NCBI RefSeq assembly: GCF_026213295.1
Contig: NC_079414.1
Span: 12,609,490 to 12,673,489 of the forward strand
DNA: 64,000 nt
Origin: Gadus chalcogrammus
Taxonomy: Eukaryota; Chordata; Actinopteri; Gadiformes; Gadidae
Direction of reading: 5' to 3'
Shown: positions 11,585-23,544 of the stretch, piece by piece
How the letters are laid out: every line of letters begins with the position of its first letter
Position numbering within the stretch: the first letter of the stretch is position 1
Program-made: the position numbers and the translations under genes
Notes under the pieces: generated by a model
What the model saw: only the letters and a program-made list of their open reading frames with translations
What the model was told of the DNA's origin: nothing
The model's database searches: none

Positions 11585-12300
11585 ATGGCAAGTCTGGCAA
11601 TCATTGTCCCGTCTCTGCTTCCAGCACCAGCTCTGGCCAATGACTCTGTTCCTGTTCTTCCTGTACCTGTTCCAGCTCCCAAGCCAGCCCCGGTTCCTCA
11701 TCTTTCCCGATCGGAACATTTTTCCTGCGACTCTGGGAATTGCGTTCCTGGTCTAGTGTGGGCTACATTTTGAGTGGCATGCGCTTTCTTTGCAGGCGGA
11801 AGGTGCAAAGGTTACAAGGCCACAGCCGAGTGGTCCTGGAATTCTAATTCGAGTTGACAGTGGCAGCGGCTGGAACCATTTGGCACCTCTAGAGATTCCT
11901 CCGGACCTGGATTCTTTATTCGCCCTAGTCATTTGGATTGACAATCGTCTCCAAGAGGGAGGGCAGCCGGATGCCGTTCACATTTATTTTTGCCCCTTGT
12001 CTCCTCATTGCTTACTGAAGGCTGAGTCATCATCTACTTATTGTTCGCATTTACTGTTTGGCCTGTCTATTGAAAGTTAGAGCTCACCCCTGAGGAGGGC
12101 ACTGGTGTGCCGTACAACTTCCTCTGTTTATCTCCTTCGACCTGTCACTCGTGCTCAGCGCTAGTCGACTCTGGGGCTGATGAGAGATTTATGGATTGGA
12201 GGTTAGCTAAGAGACTTGAACTCAATTGAATTCCCTTGCCCAAGCCATTAGTAGTTAATGCTCTGGATGGAATTCCCTTTTACATCCTATTATTCTGGGT
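11585..12300 (+). pseudogene. Ty3/gypsy gag-protease relic
   Basis: A proline-rich gag segment (PVLPVPVPAPKPAPVPH) is followed by the gag core phrase SLFALVIWIDNRLQE and then the protease region SALVDSGADERFMDWRLAKR, which includes the DSGA active-site motif. Frames change between pieces and an in-frame stop follows LEL. It lies on the opposite strand to the pol relic at 13.7-16.2 kb, so it is a separate copy or an inverted part. Retrotransposon debris, not functional. Confidence 0.75.
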
Positions 12301-12325
12301 TTTCCCAGCTCACCAAATGTAACCT

Positions 12326-13470
12326 TCAGTCTGCATTTGTCCCTTCTGTCCACAAAAATAATGGATTAGGCGCTTTTTTCTTTAAAGTTATTGAGAAACA
12401 TTGAGAAGTTATTAGTTATTGAGAAACATCTATATAAAAAAAATTATATATTTGCAAACATATATCAACATTAATTGTTATATACTTTTACAGTATATAA
12501 TATGTTCATATATTAGTTATATATATTACAATGTAAAAGCACATAAAAAGAAAAGTTAAAAGGTACGCCAAACTATTTTTTCCAAAGTCAATAAAATAAT
12601 TACAAATCATGGACCTGAATGGGACTGTAAACATGCGTGATTTCCGATATGCAATAAAGCAACATTGTTGTTGCTAGGGTCATGTCTACTTCCACTTTTC
12701 GCTAAGATCATGTTTACTTGAATTTATGGTTATGTCCACTTGTTGTTAGGGTCATGTCTACCTATAGGGTCATATCTACTTGTTTCTACTGTCAAGTCTA
12801 CCTGATGGAGTGCTTTAAGTGAGGGAGGAGGTCATGAAACCAGTCCTCCCAGGACCTCCCTACTCCTAATGCCAACAGAGAAGACAAGAGGACAAAAGGT
12901 GTTCATGTGTGCGTTCATCAGTCAGAACCAGGGAATGTTAAGACTAACAGGGGCTTACACATTGTGATTTGTTGGTTTGATTGCTTGATACTAAATAACC
13001 ATGGCAATTTGTCAATCAGATTATTTTTATTAGAATCTGAATCTGTGCAATCCGATATTCTGCTGCTGCAGTAAAACCAGGAATTCTGTTATACAAAGGA
13101 GTGTGCATGTTTTGAAAAAATAAATAAAATACACAAAAAATATATTAAACAGTGGGACCACCAACACGTATCAATGCACTGTGATACTATGATGAAATTT
13201 ACTCAATTAAAGTAAAATTACTGGCATGAAAAAAAGTAAGAATTCAAATAAAGCCATTCAGGAAAGAAAAAAAATCTGCGTTTCACACGTTCTCAAAGCC
13301 AATGCTTAATGGCAACGATGTATCTTGATTTTCCAAAAACTAACCACTTTGAGACTAAATCAAATCAGCTGGACAACACAAGTTTATATTAGGTTTGTGC
13401 GCAGTGGGCAGGTGTATAAATAATTATTCTCTTGAATTCTCCTTCCTTACATTTATTGCTGAAGGGGACA
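12326..13470. repeat. Segmental duplication, left copy
   Basis: Shares order and orientation with 18693-20515: CAGTCTGCATTTGTCCC.., the AT-rich GCAAACATATATCAACATT block, GCAACATTGTTGTTGCTAGG, GGTGTTCATGTGTGCGTTCA, and CTTTGAG(A/G)CTAAATC blocks all recur. This copy lacks about 745 bp present in the right copy (18760-19505), where the pentraxin relic sits. Confidence 0.85.
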
Positions 13471-13705
13471 TGTTATTAAGGAGCAGGTACTAGGGGAAAT
13501 GTTATTGAGGAGCAGATAGGGACTAAGGGACATGTTATTAAGAAGCAGGTAGGGACTAGGGAACATGTCATTAAGGAGCAGGTAAGAGCCAAGGGACATG
13601 CCATTAAGGAACAGGTAGGGAATAGGGGTGGGTAGGGACTAGGGGACATGTAATTTAAAGGTGGGTAGGGACTAGGTTAATGTCATTAAGTAGCAGGTAG
13701 TATAA
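13467..13705. repeat. Minisatellite, about 33-bp unit
   Basis: About seven diverged units of the form GACATGTTATTAAGGAGCAG followed by GTAGGGACTAGGG. It stops abruptly at the gypsy relic and resumes beyond it at 16235. Confidence 0.88.
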
Positions 13706-14397
13706 CGGCTTGGTGAGCAACAGGGAAAATAGGAGTCAATAGCACGTTTCAGAGTCAAAAGTATCAGAAGAAAGAATGTTCTTTGCTAGAAGATCGGTCG
13801 GTACAAATGCTGCGAGATGAGAAAGGCGTAGTGGGTCGTTGCACTAGTAATCAGTTGGAAACCACAGAGGCACAGAGGAAGGGAAACACACGACTAAATA
13901 CAGGAGGGGAATGTTAATAAGGGACAAGTGGAAAAAAACAAGGTGAGTGAGGACAATCAAAGATGTGGGAAAAACAAGGACAGGGAGTGAAGTAATCAAT
14001 GAAAAGGGCGAGATGTGACATTACCATCCCCCTCTAGTGACGGCACCTAACGGCCCGGGCTGGTTCAGATGGAGGAGGTGGAATCCTGATTGAACTGCTC
14101 TGTCTGGAAGTTGGACTGGGGGTGATACCCAGAGGAGAGGCAACCTAAAAAGCAATAAAAAGGCTTTCTAGAAACTGAGATGAACTGCGGACCACTATTA
14201 GCCAGAGTTGGAAAAAAAAGAATAACGGAGGGCAGCTGAGTGAAAATGAATTGTCCTCTACCCTTAAAATGGTGGTGTTAAGTTCCGAGGGTGGTAACCC
14301 TGTGACGAAATCCAACAAAATGTCCGACCAAAGGTGATCAGGCACCAGGGGCGGACGCAGGAGAAAAGTAGGTGCAAGGAGACCTTGTTCCAAGCAC

Positions 14398-14643
14398 AGG
14401 ACAGGGGGCAACATATTCTTCAACTACTTCTTCTCCATGGACGGCTACCAGAAGCCTTACTTAACCAACAGTCTGCTGTATTCCAAGGTGGCAGGACAGG
14501 AGGGAGGTATGGGCACAGTGTATGACATGAGCACGATGAGGAGCAGGAACAAACAATCGGTTCGGGGGACAGATTTGAAGTTGTCTGACCCCTTCCTCAT
14601 TGCCCCAAGGGACAGCCCCTACCACGCACACTGTAAAAGTTGA
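14398..14643 (+). other. Unidentified open segment inside gypsy debris
   Basis: The plus frame reads NIFFNYFFSMDGYQKPYLT, LLYSKVAGQEGG and YDMSTMRSRNK, LKLSDPFLIAPRDSPYH before a TGA. It looks like genuine protein composition and not like gypsy proteins. It may be a captured host-gene fragment. I do not recognise the family. Confidence 0.3.
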
Positions 14644-14987
14644 GAAAACTCAAATTTGCAAGGCAACTTACTGCAATCAATTTTTGAGCCCAACAAAAGA
14701 TCATTTTCTTCTTTAGACAAACTTGTTATAGTTATGCCAACTAAGATTTTTATATTTTACAAAACTAAAAAAAGTAAGTCAGGGTTGTTAACTTAATATT
14801 TCAAATTAAGAAAAAAAAAAAAAAGAAAAAAATTTCAAAGTATGCAAAACAAGTTTTAAGTTCACTTTATTAAAATGAATAATTGGAAACTTCCATTTTA
14901 CATTTCTGAATGCGAGACAGCAATAGAACAAGCAACATGTAGCTAGTTCAGCAGCAGAGAATCGCTGTCTAAATGCAGCAAACCAAA

Positions 14988-15029
14988 GTGCAGAACAAGT
15001 TTGACATTATGGTCAAACTTGTTCTGCAC
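14988..15029. repeat. Perfect 18-bp inverted repeat with 6-nt loop
   Basis: GTGCAGAACAAGTTTGAC, loop ATTATG, then its exact reverse complement. Confidence 0.95.
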
Positions 15030-16234
15030 GAGACGGAAGCCCAGGTTAAACGGTGACGCAACTCTCGTGCCTCATACACCGCATGATCCCGAGAGCTGCC
15101 TTTATTTAACACACACCCACAACACACAGCGCACCGCACAGCCAACTAATGGACATGCAAGTCTCGGTAACGGTGGTGGCAACACTACACACAATAAACA
15201 ACACACAAACAATAAAGACCCCAAACCCGTTAACCCCACCAGTTAACCTAACAGAAACAAATTGACAAAAGGCAATAAACCCCTTTTTCCCAACCGGCAT
15301 CACGAATACCCAGACTCCCCGGGGGGTAAGAGTCGCCACACTATTTACCATCTGAAAATTCCGTTAGGAAACCCCGTATTTTCCAAAGTGTCGAAATGCG
15401 CATATGCACCGTAGTTGGCCCAGCTTCAGACAGAGTCTGACTTAAACCTGTGTGTCTTGCTAACAAAGATACTACAGTGAGCCCAACTCTTGACCCAAAA
15501 CTCAACATTGTTGGTTGGACTAAATTGCATTGCACAGTTGACGTGAATACTTAATGTTTTATATTCATTTTACTCAGAAATCATAATGAGACCAACAATT
15601 TTAAGTTTTCGTTTTTACAGTGCAGGAATAGGGCAGGATATTGGAGCAGAACTAGGGTCAAACAGGCGAGACAGAGCATCAGGCTTGATGTTCTTCAAAC
15701 CAGGATGGTAAGGAAGAGTAGATAATACTATAATAAAAAAACTGATCAATCCAAACCAAGAATGAACTCTTGGTTTCCTCCAACCAGTGGCGCCACTCCT
15801 CCAGGGCCAACTTGACAGTCGACAGCTCCCTGTTCCCCACGTCATATTTCCTCTCAGCCTTGGGAGACCATTGGAACTTGACCTTACAGGAGGCAAGGGC
15901 ATGCATTTCGGAAAAAAGTGTCGAATAATTTGCAGAACACGGAAAACGCCTATAAACCCCATAAAAGGGACAGTGGGAGCGTGGAATTCACACTTCTCAT
16001 CCTTAATGTAAAGCTGGTGGTCGAGGAGATGCTGCAGAACTTGGTGAGAAGTTGAAGATTTTATCCATGTAAACGAAAAGAAAAATACTCTGGGGAAAAA
16101 GTTGTCCATACCATGAAACACAGCATGTTGGGAGTGCTGAAGGGGTCCTCCATTTATCCCTCCCCTTATCAATTATGTCATCATAGAGAGGCAAAAGAAA
16201 GACATCACGCATAGGAGAAAGACATCATACATAG

Positions 16235-16300
16235 GTGATGTCATAAGGAATAGGGACTAGGGGACATGTCATTAAGGGAGGTAGTGCCATAGCAGGTAGA
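16235..16300. repeat. Second block of the 13.5-kb minisatellite
   Basis: GGGACTAGGGGACATGTCAT then TAAGGGAGGTAG: the same unit as 13467-13705, lying on the other side of the gypsy relic. Confidence 0.8.
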
Positions 16301-16506
16301 AGCTATGGCACTTTTGCAGATGAGGAAAACCGAGCAGTGGCCTGGATGACAATTTTGAGCACCCACCTAGCGCTAAGGAATATTGGCTGCACACATTATT
16401 ACACCGTGTTCCCATTCTGACATTCTCTGAGGATTATCGTTGAAAGAAAGGCCTTTACACACATGGAAGTAAGAGAAGAAGAGGAGAGAAGACAGTCATC
16501 AAACGG

Positions 16507-16512
16507 TTTATT
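16507..16512 (-). terminator. Polyadenylation signal of the pentraxin gene
   Basis: TTTATT on plus is AATAAA on minus, 66 bp beyond the stop codon at 16579. Confidence 0.7.
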
Positions 16513-16578
16513 CATTTCATTACAATGTAATTGAAAATACATTTGACAATGATTCACAACACGTTCAGCGGATATCCA

Positions 16579-17985
16579 TCAAGCCTGGCAGGACTGATTT
16601 AATATATTTGTCATCTTCCTCTTTGCAAGACATGGACACACGTCGTTTTTGTCAGTCACAAGTATTTTCCCTACAATCGCATAATTTAGGGCTTTCCAGT
16701 TAATCACGTTGCCTGGGGAGTAGTTAAGGTCCTCTACATAGCGCTGGATCTCACAGGGAGAGAGGACAAAGTTCCACATGTGGACATCCGTCATCATGCC
16801 GACGAAGCTCTGCTTAATGTCAAATCGGCCACCGTGGGAATCCTGCTCCTGTAGGGAAAGGTTTACGAAGAACCATTTAATGTATCATTTTCTAAAAGAT
16901 AAAAGAAAACACATATATATATCATCACATTTATTGATATATAGTACAATAGGTATTAATTTATAATGCTACCTGTCCTATCATGATCAAACTGTTTGAT
17001 GTTAAGGTTCCATCAGTACAGTATTTTCTGGCACTAGGTCTTCCATCCAGCCAAAGCTGCACCACCCCAGTATTTCCATCCCAGGTGGCACAGATAGAGT
17101 GCCAGGTGTTCAGCTTGTATTCCTGCTCGAAAAAGGACGCGGAAGAATCCTTGACAAACAGCTGGAACTGATTTGCTGTTTCATCCTTAAAAATCAGGAA
17201 GGCATTGTACAAGGAGGTAGAGGACATGGAGAAGAGGCCGTGGCCTCTTTTGAGGTCTGTGAAGGACCTTTAGAGAAGAGCAAACAAGACCTGTTAGCCA
17301 GTAGCCAGTATCTAACTCAAATAGAAGGAGCCTTTGTACGTATGTCTGTCCTTCGGTTTCCTCAACAATCAACCATTCGATCGCCTTCCCGCATGGCGGG
17401 TGGATTTCTGACGACTAAAGGGAGCGTAGCGTCAAGTGGGAAGTGGTTTGGATGAGAGGTTCTCTTTTTTTAGCAAACTGAAACTTGACGTGACGTGTTG
17501 CAATGTCAATATAAAGTGGAACAAATAATATATAAAATGGCATTACTTTCATAACTATTATTAGATAAGTGCCACCGTACTACCTGAGACAGACTGTGAT
17601 GGCTGTCAACATCTCGCTTGTTGGGATCAGCTTCACATAGTCCGTTTTGGTTTCCTTTGAAAAGCTGAAGGTTTTTCCTGTGAGATCTGAAAAGACAAGC
17701 AAATGATCTAGTTATGAATGATGATACTATTTAACAAAACTTACCCAAATGTGTGTTTGTTCCACATGTAGTTAGTGCACTGGATTTAATTCACCTAGAT
17801 GAGTAGTGTTTTTATGGTGAACCCAAAATTCACCCAACTAAGTGCAACACACTAACTGTCCATAACTTTCCACCTGTTGTACGGCAGTGAGGTTAATGGC
17901 AGAAAGCAACCACTACTGAGATGAGCTCACCTTCAGGGGCTGCTTCGCATACGGTCAGAACCACCACTATTAGTAGAGACTTCAT
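16579..17985 (-). CDS. crp: Short pentraxin (C-reactive protein / SAP-like)
   Basis: Secreted pattern-recognition protein of the acute phase, normally a calcium-dependent pentamer. Exons in order: 17985-17931 (signal peptide MKSLLIVVVLTVCEA), 17686-17584, 17267-16973, 16848-16579; all junctions keep phase; 240 aa. The pentraxin signature HxCxS/TW is HSICATW at 109-115, and C50-C112 match the conserved disulfide. Typical later motifs are VVQLWLDGRPS, EQDSHGG, SFVGMMTDVHMW and LSPCEIQRYVEDLN. Calcium ligands E152, Q153, D154, D161 and Q164 match the CRP set, but the aspartate of the DN pair is tyrosine (Y73-N74). The C-terminus runs about 20 residues past the usual end and carries three extra cysteines (C222, C224, C238). 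Fish pentraxins do not map one-to-one onto CRP and SAP, so the symbol is approximate. Confidence 0.9.
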
Positions 17986-18692
17986 CTGGTACAAATAAAC
18001 ACACAAATTAAACTTTATTTTGGAAATTGGACAATATAATTGTTGTATTATATCCAAGTCAATACAGAAGTAGTTCATACAATACTTTTCAGAGCCTCAC
18101 AGACTTTCAACAATATTCAATAACTATTAATTAACATTAGTTAATGCACATTATCTAATATTCGACCAATAATGTACCAACTACCTTCCTCATACCTACG
18201 CTAATGCGGTACAATATGTGATTTACTGTATTAACTAACGTTAATTAATGGTTAATTAATGTAGCCTTATTGTAAAGTGTGACCAAAACAATCTCCTTAT
18301 TTTAAATCCCTTTGTTTAAAGTAATGACTATTGTGTTATAACCTACCTTGTGTTCTCTGCCAGGGTCAGGAAGTTGTGTCAGAGAGTGGAGGAAAAAGTT
18401 GAAGCTTTTAATTTCACTTCCAGGTTCTCCTACCGTGGCTTGTGTTTTTTCTTTTCTTGTGCAACTCAATAACATTTGTCAGCACTTTTTTACGAATGGT
18501 TTTCATACTTATTTGAAATGCTGTATGTTAGTTTGCAGCGTATGTTAAATGTCAGCAATGACTAGCAGTCTCCATTAAGTTGGGGGAGTCTTTCAAACCA
18601 TATTATTATTAAAACAATGAATATTTTTTATATTATTCCTAATTTATGTTATTTATATGATAATATAGCATATCACTGAAAAATGTTGTACA
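17986..18692. other. Upstream region of the pentraxin gene
   Basis: AT-rich, no coding sequence seen; should contain the pentraxin promoter. It holds repeated TTAATTAA-type motifs around 18120-18260. Confidence 0.4.
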
Positions 18693-20515
18693 TCAGTCTG
18701 CATTTGTCCCTCCTGTCCACAAAAATAATGGATTTTGCGCTTTTTTCTTTAAAGTTACACCAGCGATTGTCCGACCAATGAGGATTTGATCAAACAAGTG
18801 CATATCGACCAACCAACTGATCAACCGACCAGAACTCGACAGCCCTAGTGTTCACTTAGTAATTTGGGACAGCATGTTTGGTAATTTGGGACACACAGTT
18901 GCATAAGTGTCGGCCCTTGCTTTAAACACAAATTATATGTTTCAAATAATATTTTAAAAAGATGATTAATTCATCAAAACCTTGCATTCAGCTATTCATC
19001 TGGAATCAATTTATACAAATATTTAAAAACATATTCATAATTATCAACTCAACAAATATGTCCAAAATGTATCTTAAAGTTACATTATAAAAACAATTGG
19101 CATCTTCCTCTTTATTAGACATGGACGCCGTTTTTGTCAATCACAGAGTAACCCTTATCCAGAAATCCAGCTGAAGCGTATAATTTCTCTAACCTCTTGG
19201 TTTTTGGGGTCAACTTTCTTTTTGATGCTGATTTCTGTTCAGTTTCCCTATACTTTCCGCCCCTTTGAATGTATAGGAACCTTTGAAAGACTTTCTGTTT
19301 GGATTTGTGCGGCCTCATGTCTTATAATGCTTTTTATTCCAGTTGTAGAATTACAAAATCAGTTAATTGTATTTAATGACAATAATTTTTCTTCATCCCT
19401 CCTTAAGATAAGGAATAACATCCAAGTGGTAAAACTAAAGAGCTTTAAAAACATCATCACAGTTTCGACATTATTGGTTCATTCAGGAAAAAGTCAGTTC
19501 CCTTTTCAACCCCACTTATTGAGAAACATCGCTATGAAAAAAATTATAGATATGCAAACATATATCAACATTCATTTTTATATACTTTTACAGCATATAA
19601 TATGTTCATATAATAGTTATATATATTTCAATGTAAAAGCATATAAAAAGAAAAGTTAAAAGGTACACCAAACGCAATTGTTTGTTGTGATTTCAATAAA
19701 ATAGTCAATAAAATAATTACACATTATGGACCTGAATGGGACTGTAAACATACAGCGTGATTTCCGATAAGCAATAAAGCAACATTGTTGTTGCTAGGGT
19801 CATGTCTACTTCCACTTTTATCATGTTTACTTGATTTTATGGTTATGTCCACTTGTTGTTAGGGTCATGTCTACCTGATATAGTGCTTTAAGTGAAGGAA
19901 GACGTGATGAAACCAGTCCTCCCTCTGTGTAAAAGACACAGAAGAACCCTAAACAGTAGCCGCATTGTACAGAACAGGTCTCAATTGTCATCATGCCTAC
20001 AGAGAAAAAGGTGATGCCTACAGAGATAAATGGTGGTGCATACAGGGACAAAAGGTGTTCATGTGTGCGTTCATCACTCAGAACCAGGGAATGTTAAGAC
20101 TGATAGTTGACAGGGGCGTACGCAACACATGTGATTTGTTGAATTGTTGAGAATTGTTGGTTTGATCGCTTGATACAAAATAACCATGGCAATATGTCAA
20201 CGAGATCCCAGCGTGGATCCAATATATAAAGAATGTATTAGACTATGGATTCAAATCAGAATTAGAATCTGTGAAATCTGCTATACTTTTTACTTTTGAA
20301 AGTTACTTTTAGCAAAGCCTTTTCACACATTCTAAAAGCGAATGCTAAATGTTATGAATTTGTCTTGATTTTCCCAAAACAAACCTCTTTGAGGCTAAAT
20401 CGAATCAGCTTGACAACAGGTGTTTTTATTTCATTTTGTGTGCAGTGTACAGACGTAGAGATAATTCTCCTCTTGCCTGTAGTCTTTTTCCACACATTTA
20501 TTTCTGAGGGAGACT
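18693..20515. repeat. Segmental duplication, right copy
   Basis: Direct, diverged copy of 12326-13470, about 6.4 kb away on the other side of the pentraxin gene and gypsy relic. It includes an additional 745-bp internal piece containing a pentraxin relic. Confidence 0.85.
19080..19175 (-). pseudogene. Relic of a pentraxin last exon
   Basis: GGCATCTTCCTCTTTATTAG and the following ACATGGACGCCGTTTTTGTC parallel the end of the intact pentraxin last exon (16610-16650), reading DKNGVHV where the gene has DKNDVCP. Only the 3' end of the exon is recognisable. Confidence 0.55.
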
Positions 20516-21164
20516 CAAATGTATTCTTATCCACTAATGACATTTTAAATGTAACTAGGTAGATCTTTCTTTGTCAAAACCTACCTAAAGTGGAAATCTT
20601 CAAGTTTTTGTTTTAAATAAATGTATGTATTAATCTAGCCCTAGCATTTGCAGTATACTATACGACAGAATACCCCTGATCTTAAGTCTCCCTTATCTTA
20701 CCCGTAGCATGCCTGAAAAGGCTCCACTGCTGGGTACACCTGATGTTTAGTCTTCCTTAACCTAGCTGAACCAGATATACCAGATTTAAGGTTTCCATTA
20801 TCTCAGCTGGAAAGGGTTGACCACATGTTTCCACAGCCAGTGAACAATGGGGACGATAAAATAGTGAACAATTCTCTACTTCAAAATGTCAATAAACGCT
20901 GTTGACAGAGTGCCAACTGTAAGAGAAAAACTATGCCAGTCACTCTACCTCTAGGGTTAAATCTATTCTTCTCTAACTCTCTCTCTCAGTCTATTCTTTA
21001 ACTCATACGTTACCAAATAAGATGGCTGACTCTTCCATTTCCTGTGTGTGTGTGTGGTGCGTGCGTGCATGCGTGCGTGTGCGGGTGTGTGTCTGTGTCT
21101 GTGTGTGTGTTTGTGATGTGTGTGTATGTGTTGCTCCTTGTCTCCATGTCCCCTATTCCCTACC

Positions 21165-21245
21165 TTCTCCTTAATGACATGTCTCTTAGCCTCTGCTCCT
21201 TAATGACATGTCTCTTAGCCTCTGCCTGCTCCTTAATGACATGCA
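21165..21245. repeat. Three more units of the dispersed minisatellite family (reversed)
   Basis: CTCCTTAATGACATGTCTCT occurs twice and a third time truncated. Its reverse complement contains CATGTCATTAAGGAG, the core of the 13.5-kb minisatellite. Confidence 0.8.
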
Positions 21246-21857
21246 TCTGAGTTCATTGTTGGTCACTTTGGATAAAAGGGACCAATAATATGAATTATAA
21301 ATAGTCAAGCATCTGAGTACTCATGGAATTGTCTGAGGGCTCATATTAGTGACAGTGGGGCGGGGTCCTCTTGACACACCAGGGTGTGCACACTTTGATT
21401 CACACATGGAATGCTTCTCACGGGTGAAACATTTTGTGTGTTTTTGTGTGTGTTCGTACGTGCGTTTCTGTGTGTGTTTGTGTGCATGTTTTTGTGTGTG
21501 TTTTTGTGTGTGACAATTCACGTTGTACAAAGGTGATACATATGTACTAGCTGCGGTTGATGAGCATTTTATTATCAGTCAATTTAATATATTCCAATAA
21601 AGTCTTATCTTATCTTAGATGTCATTCCATCCAACTGATGGATGCCGAAAGGCATGCGCACGGTTGGGCAATGGCACCCCAAATATTCAAACTTCCCTCC
21701 ATATCCGACGTCTCCATAAATAGAAGAAAAGAGCAAACAAATAGCTAACCTTTGTCCCTAAACTACAAAGCCAAAAACGTTTCATTGTTTAAGCTATTAT
21801 TAAAGTGTTATAACTAAATAGAATGATTGTTTTCTTGTGGTCTTAGTAATGAAGACA

Positions 21858-21874
21858 GGGGGGGGGGGGGGGGG
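21858..21874. repeat. Homopolymeric G run
   Basis: 17 consecutive G. Confidence 0.9.
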
Positions 21875-22170
21875 ATGTAATTTGCCCTGATCAGATATTT
21901 CTCTGTTTGCAGTAAGTCACTTCCCCATTGTTAGTGTTTCAGTGAGCTTGCTAGTTAGCATTACAAAATGCCATGGTTGTTTTGATTCATTGCTTCACAT
22001 AGCATTTTCTTTTTTGTAAAGCTTCTCCAAATCTTCTCTCTCATTCGCACGTGTCTCAGAATCTGAATCAGAAAGGATTTAATTGCCTCACTGTAATTAT
22101 ATTGCAAATTCAGCTGGTTGCACAACACGTGTGTGTGTGTGGTTTAGCGAGTCATCCCAGCAGTCCTTCA

Positions 22171-22319
<149 letters not shown>

Positions 22320-22765
22320 GTCCCCTCCATGTTCCCCACGGACCTCACAATGCCCCCCCCAGCAAAGCTGGCTAGTTCCAACCAGTTAAAATAATCAGAT
22401 ACTACCACTTACACCTATTGTTCTCAATAGTGGTTGACAGCTCCATAAAACAAAATGATAATCAAACAGCTTTTTGTAGAAATAAGGACATTATTATCGA
22501 CGATTAACATCATTAACAAAACGTTTACATATCAAGCCAAAGTTATGGATATTTTAAAATTATCAGATATTGATATTGATTTATATTTATAAAAAGCACA
22601 AAAATAACACAATTGTTAATATTTAAATACCATTTATTTAAAAAACACATAGGTAAATGAAAAAATCACTAAGGGCTGGAAATGGTTGTGACGTGGGGCT
22701 GGTTGTCAACCATGACCCACACTCAGAAAGCAAACACGCACCTCATTGTCTTCCACATACTCTCT

Positions 22766-22874
<109 letters not shown>

Positions 22875-23544
22875 AAAACTGTACACACAAACTCACCTGA
22901 GGCCAGTCTGTCCCTCGTACACCTCTTGAACGGACAGGTCTGGGTTGGTCCGTTCCTCGGACACTTAAAATACATTACGGTGACAGGACCAAATCAGCAC
23001 CACAGAAGAAGAACTTCAAGGTAAGTTTAGTTGATCGCTCAGCAACTCACTTCAGCATTAGGCTTCCTTACCATGAATAATGCTGTGGTACTGGTCGTAT
23101 GAACCATTGGACACAACAATGTCAGAATTTTTTTATTAATGTATTAGGTGAGTTCATTTACATAAAATAATCACACAATTAGGATTATTCAGTTATGTTC
23201 TGTAACATATATACCTGTTTGCTAAGAATATACAAGATTATAAAATGTATTATATTTTCTAATCAATTAATAAATATATATATATTGATATATTTCATTT
23301 ATTCGTTTTTACAGTTTCCATCTTATTGTAAAAGTATTGGTCTGTGTTATGTTTCTCTCTGACTGTCTCTCTCTCCGCAGGTGTAGCCACTCTAGCTCGT
23401 TGCGCCTGGTTAACACAGCCGTTCAGATCCCGAAAGGCCAACGGATCTCCCGCCTGGATAGTTTCGGAAATCCCCCGAACGGGACACTGTGTATCTTCCA
23501 CTCAGGGCTCTCTCCGTCTCCAGCCCACCTCCTCCTCCTTCATC

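Larger units (their letters stand above)
13706..16234 (-). mobile_element. Degenerate Ty3/gypsy retrotransposon (RT, RNase H, integrase remnants)
   Basis: On minus, in element order: the reverse-transcriptase end ([22 protein letters not shown], about 16090-15960, shortened here in quotation to its core KDEKCEFHA), the RNase H start ([28 protein letters not shown], 15870-15780), the linker [14 protein letters not shown] (about 15690), then integrase WSDILLDFVTGLPPSELN (14320-14265). Downstream, 14090-14030 matches the pol C-terminal end (PPPSEPARAV) and 13720-14010 looks like the 3' LTR, starting GGTAATGTCACATCTCGCCC. Frames are broken many times and about 1.2 kb of unrelated sequence (14430-15620) sits between RNase H and integrase. 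Inactive. Confidence 0.75.

Noticed and set aside
13467..13705. Regularly spaced repeats as a CRISPR array
   Set aside because: Units are contiguous and diverged with no unique spacers, in a vertebrate genome; it is a minisatellite.
15001..15246. 81-codon plus frame rich in His/Thr/Asn
   Set aside because: Low-complexity ACAC-rich translation inside transposon debris.
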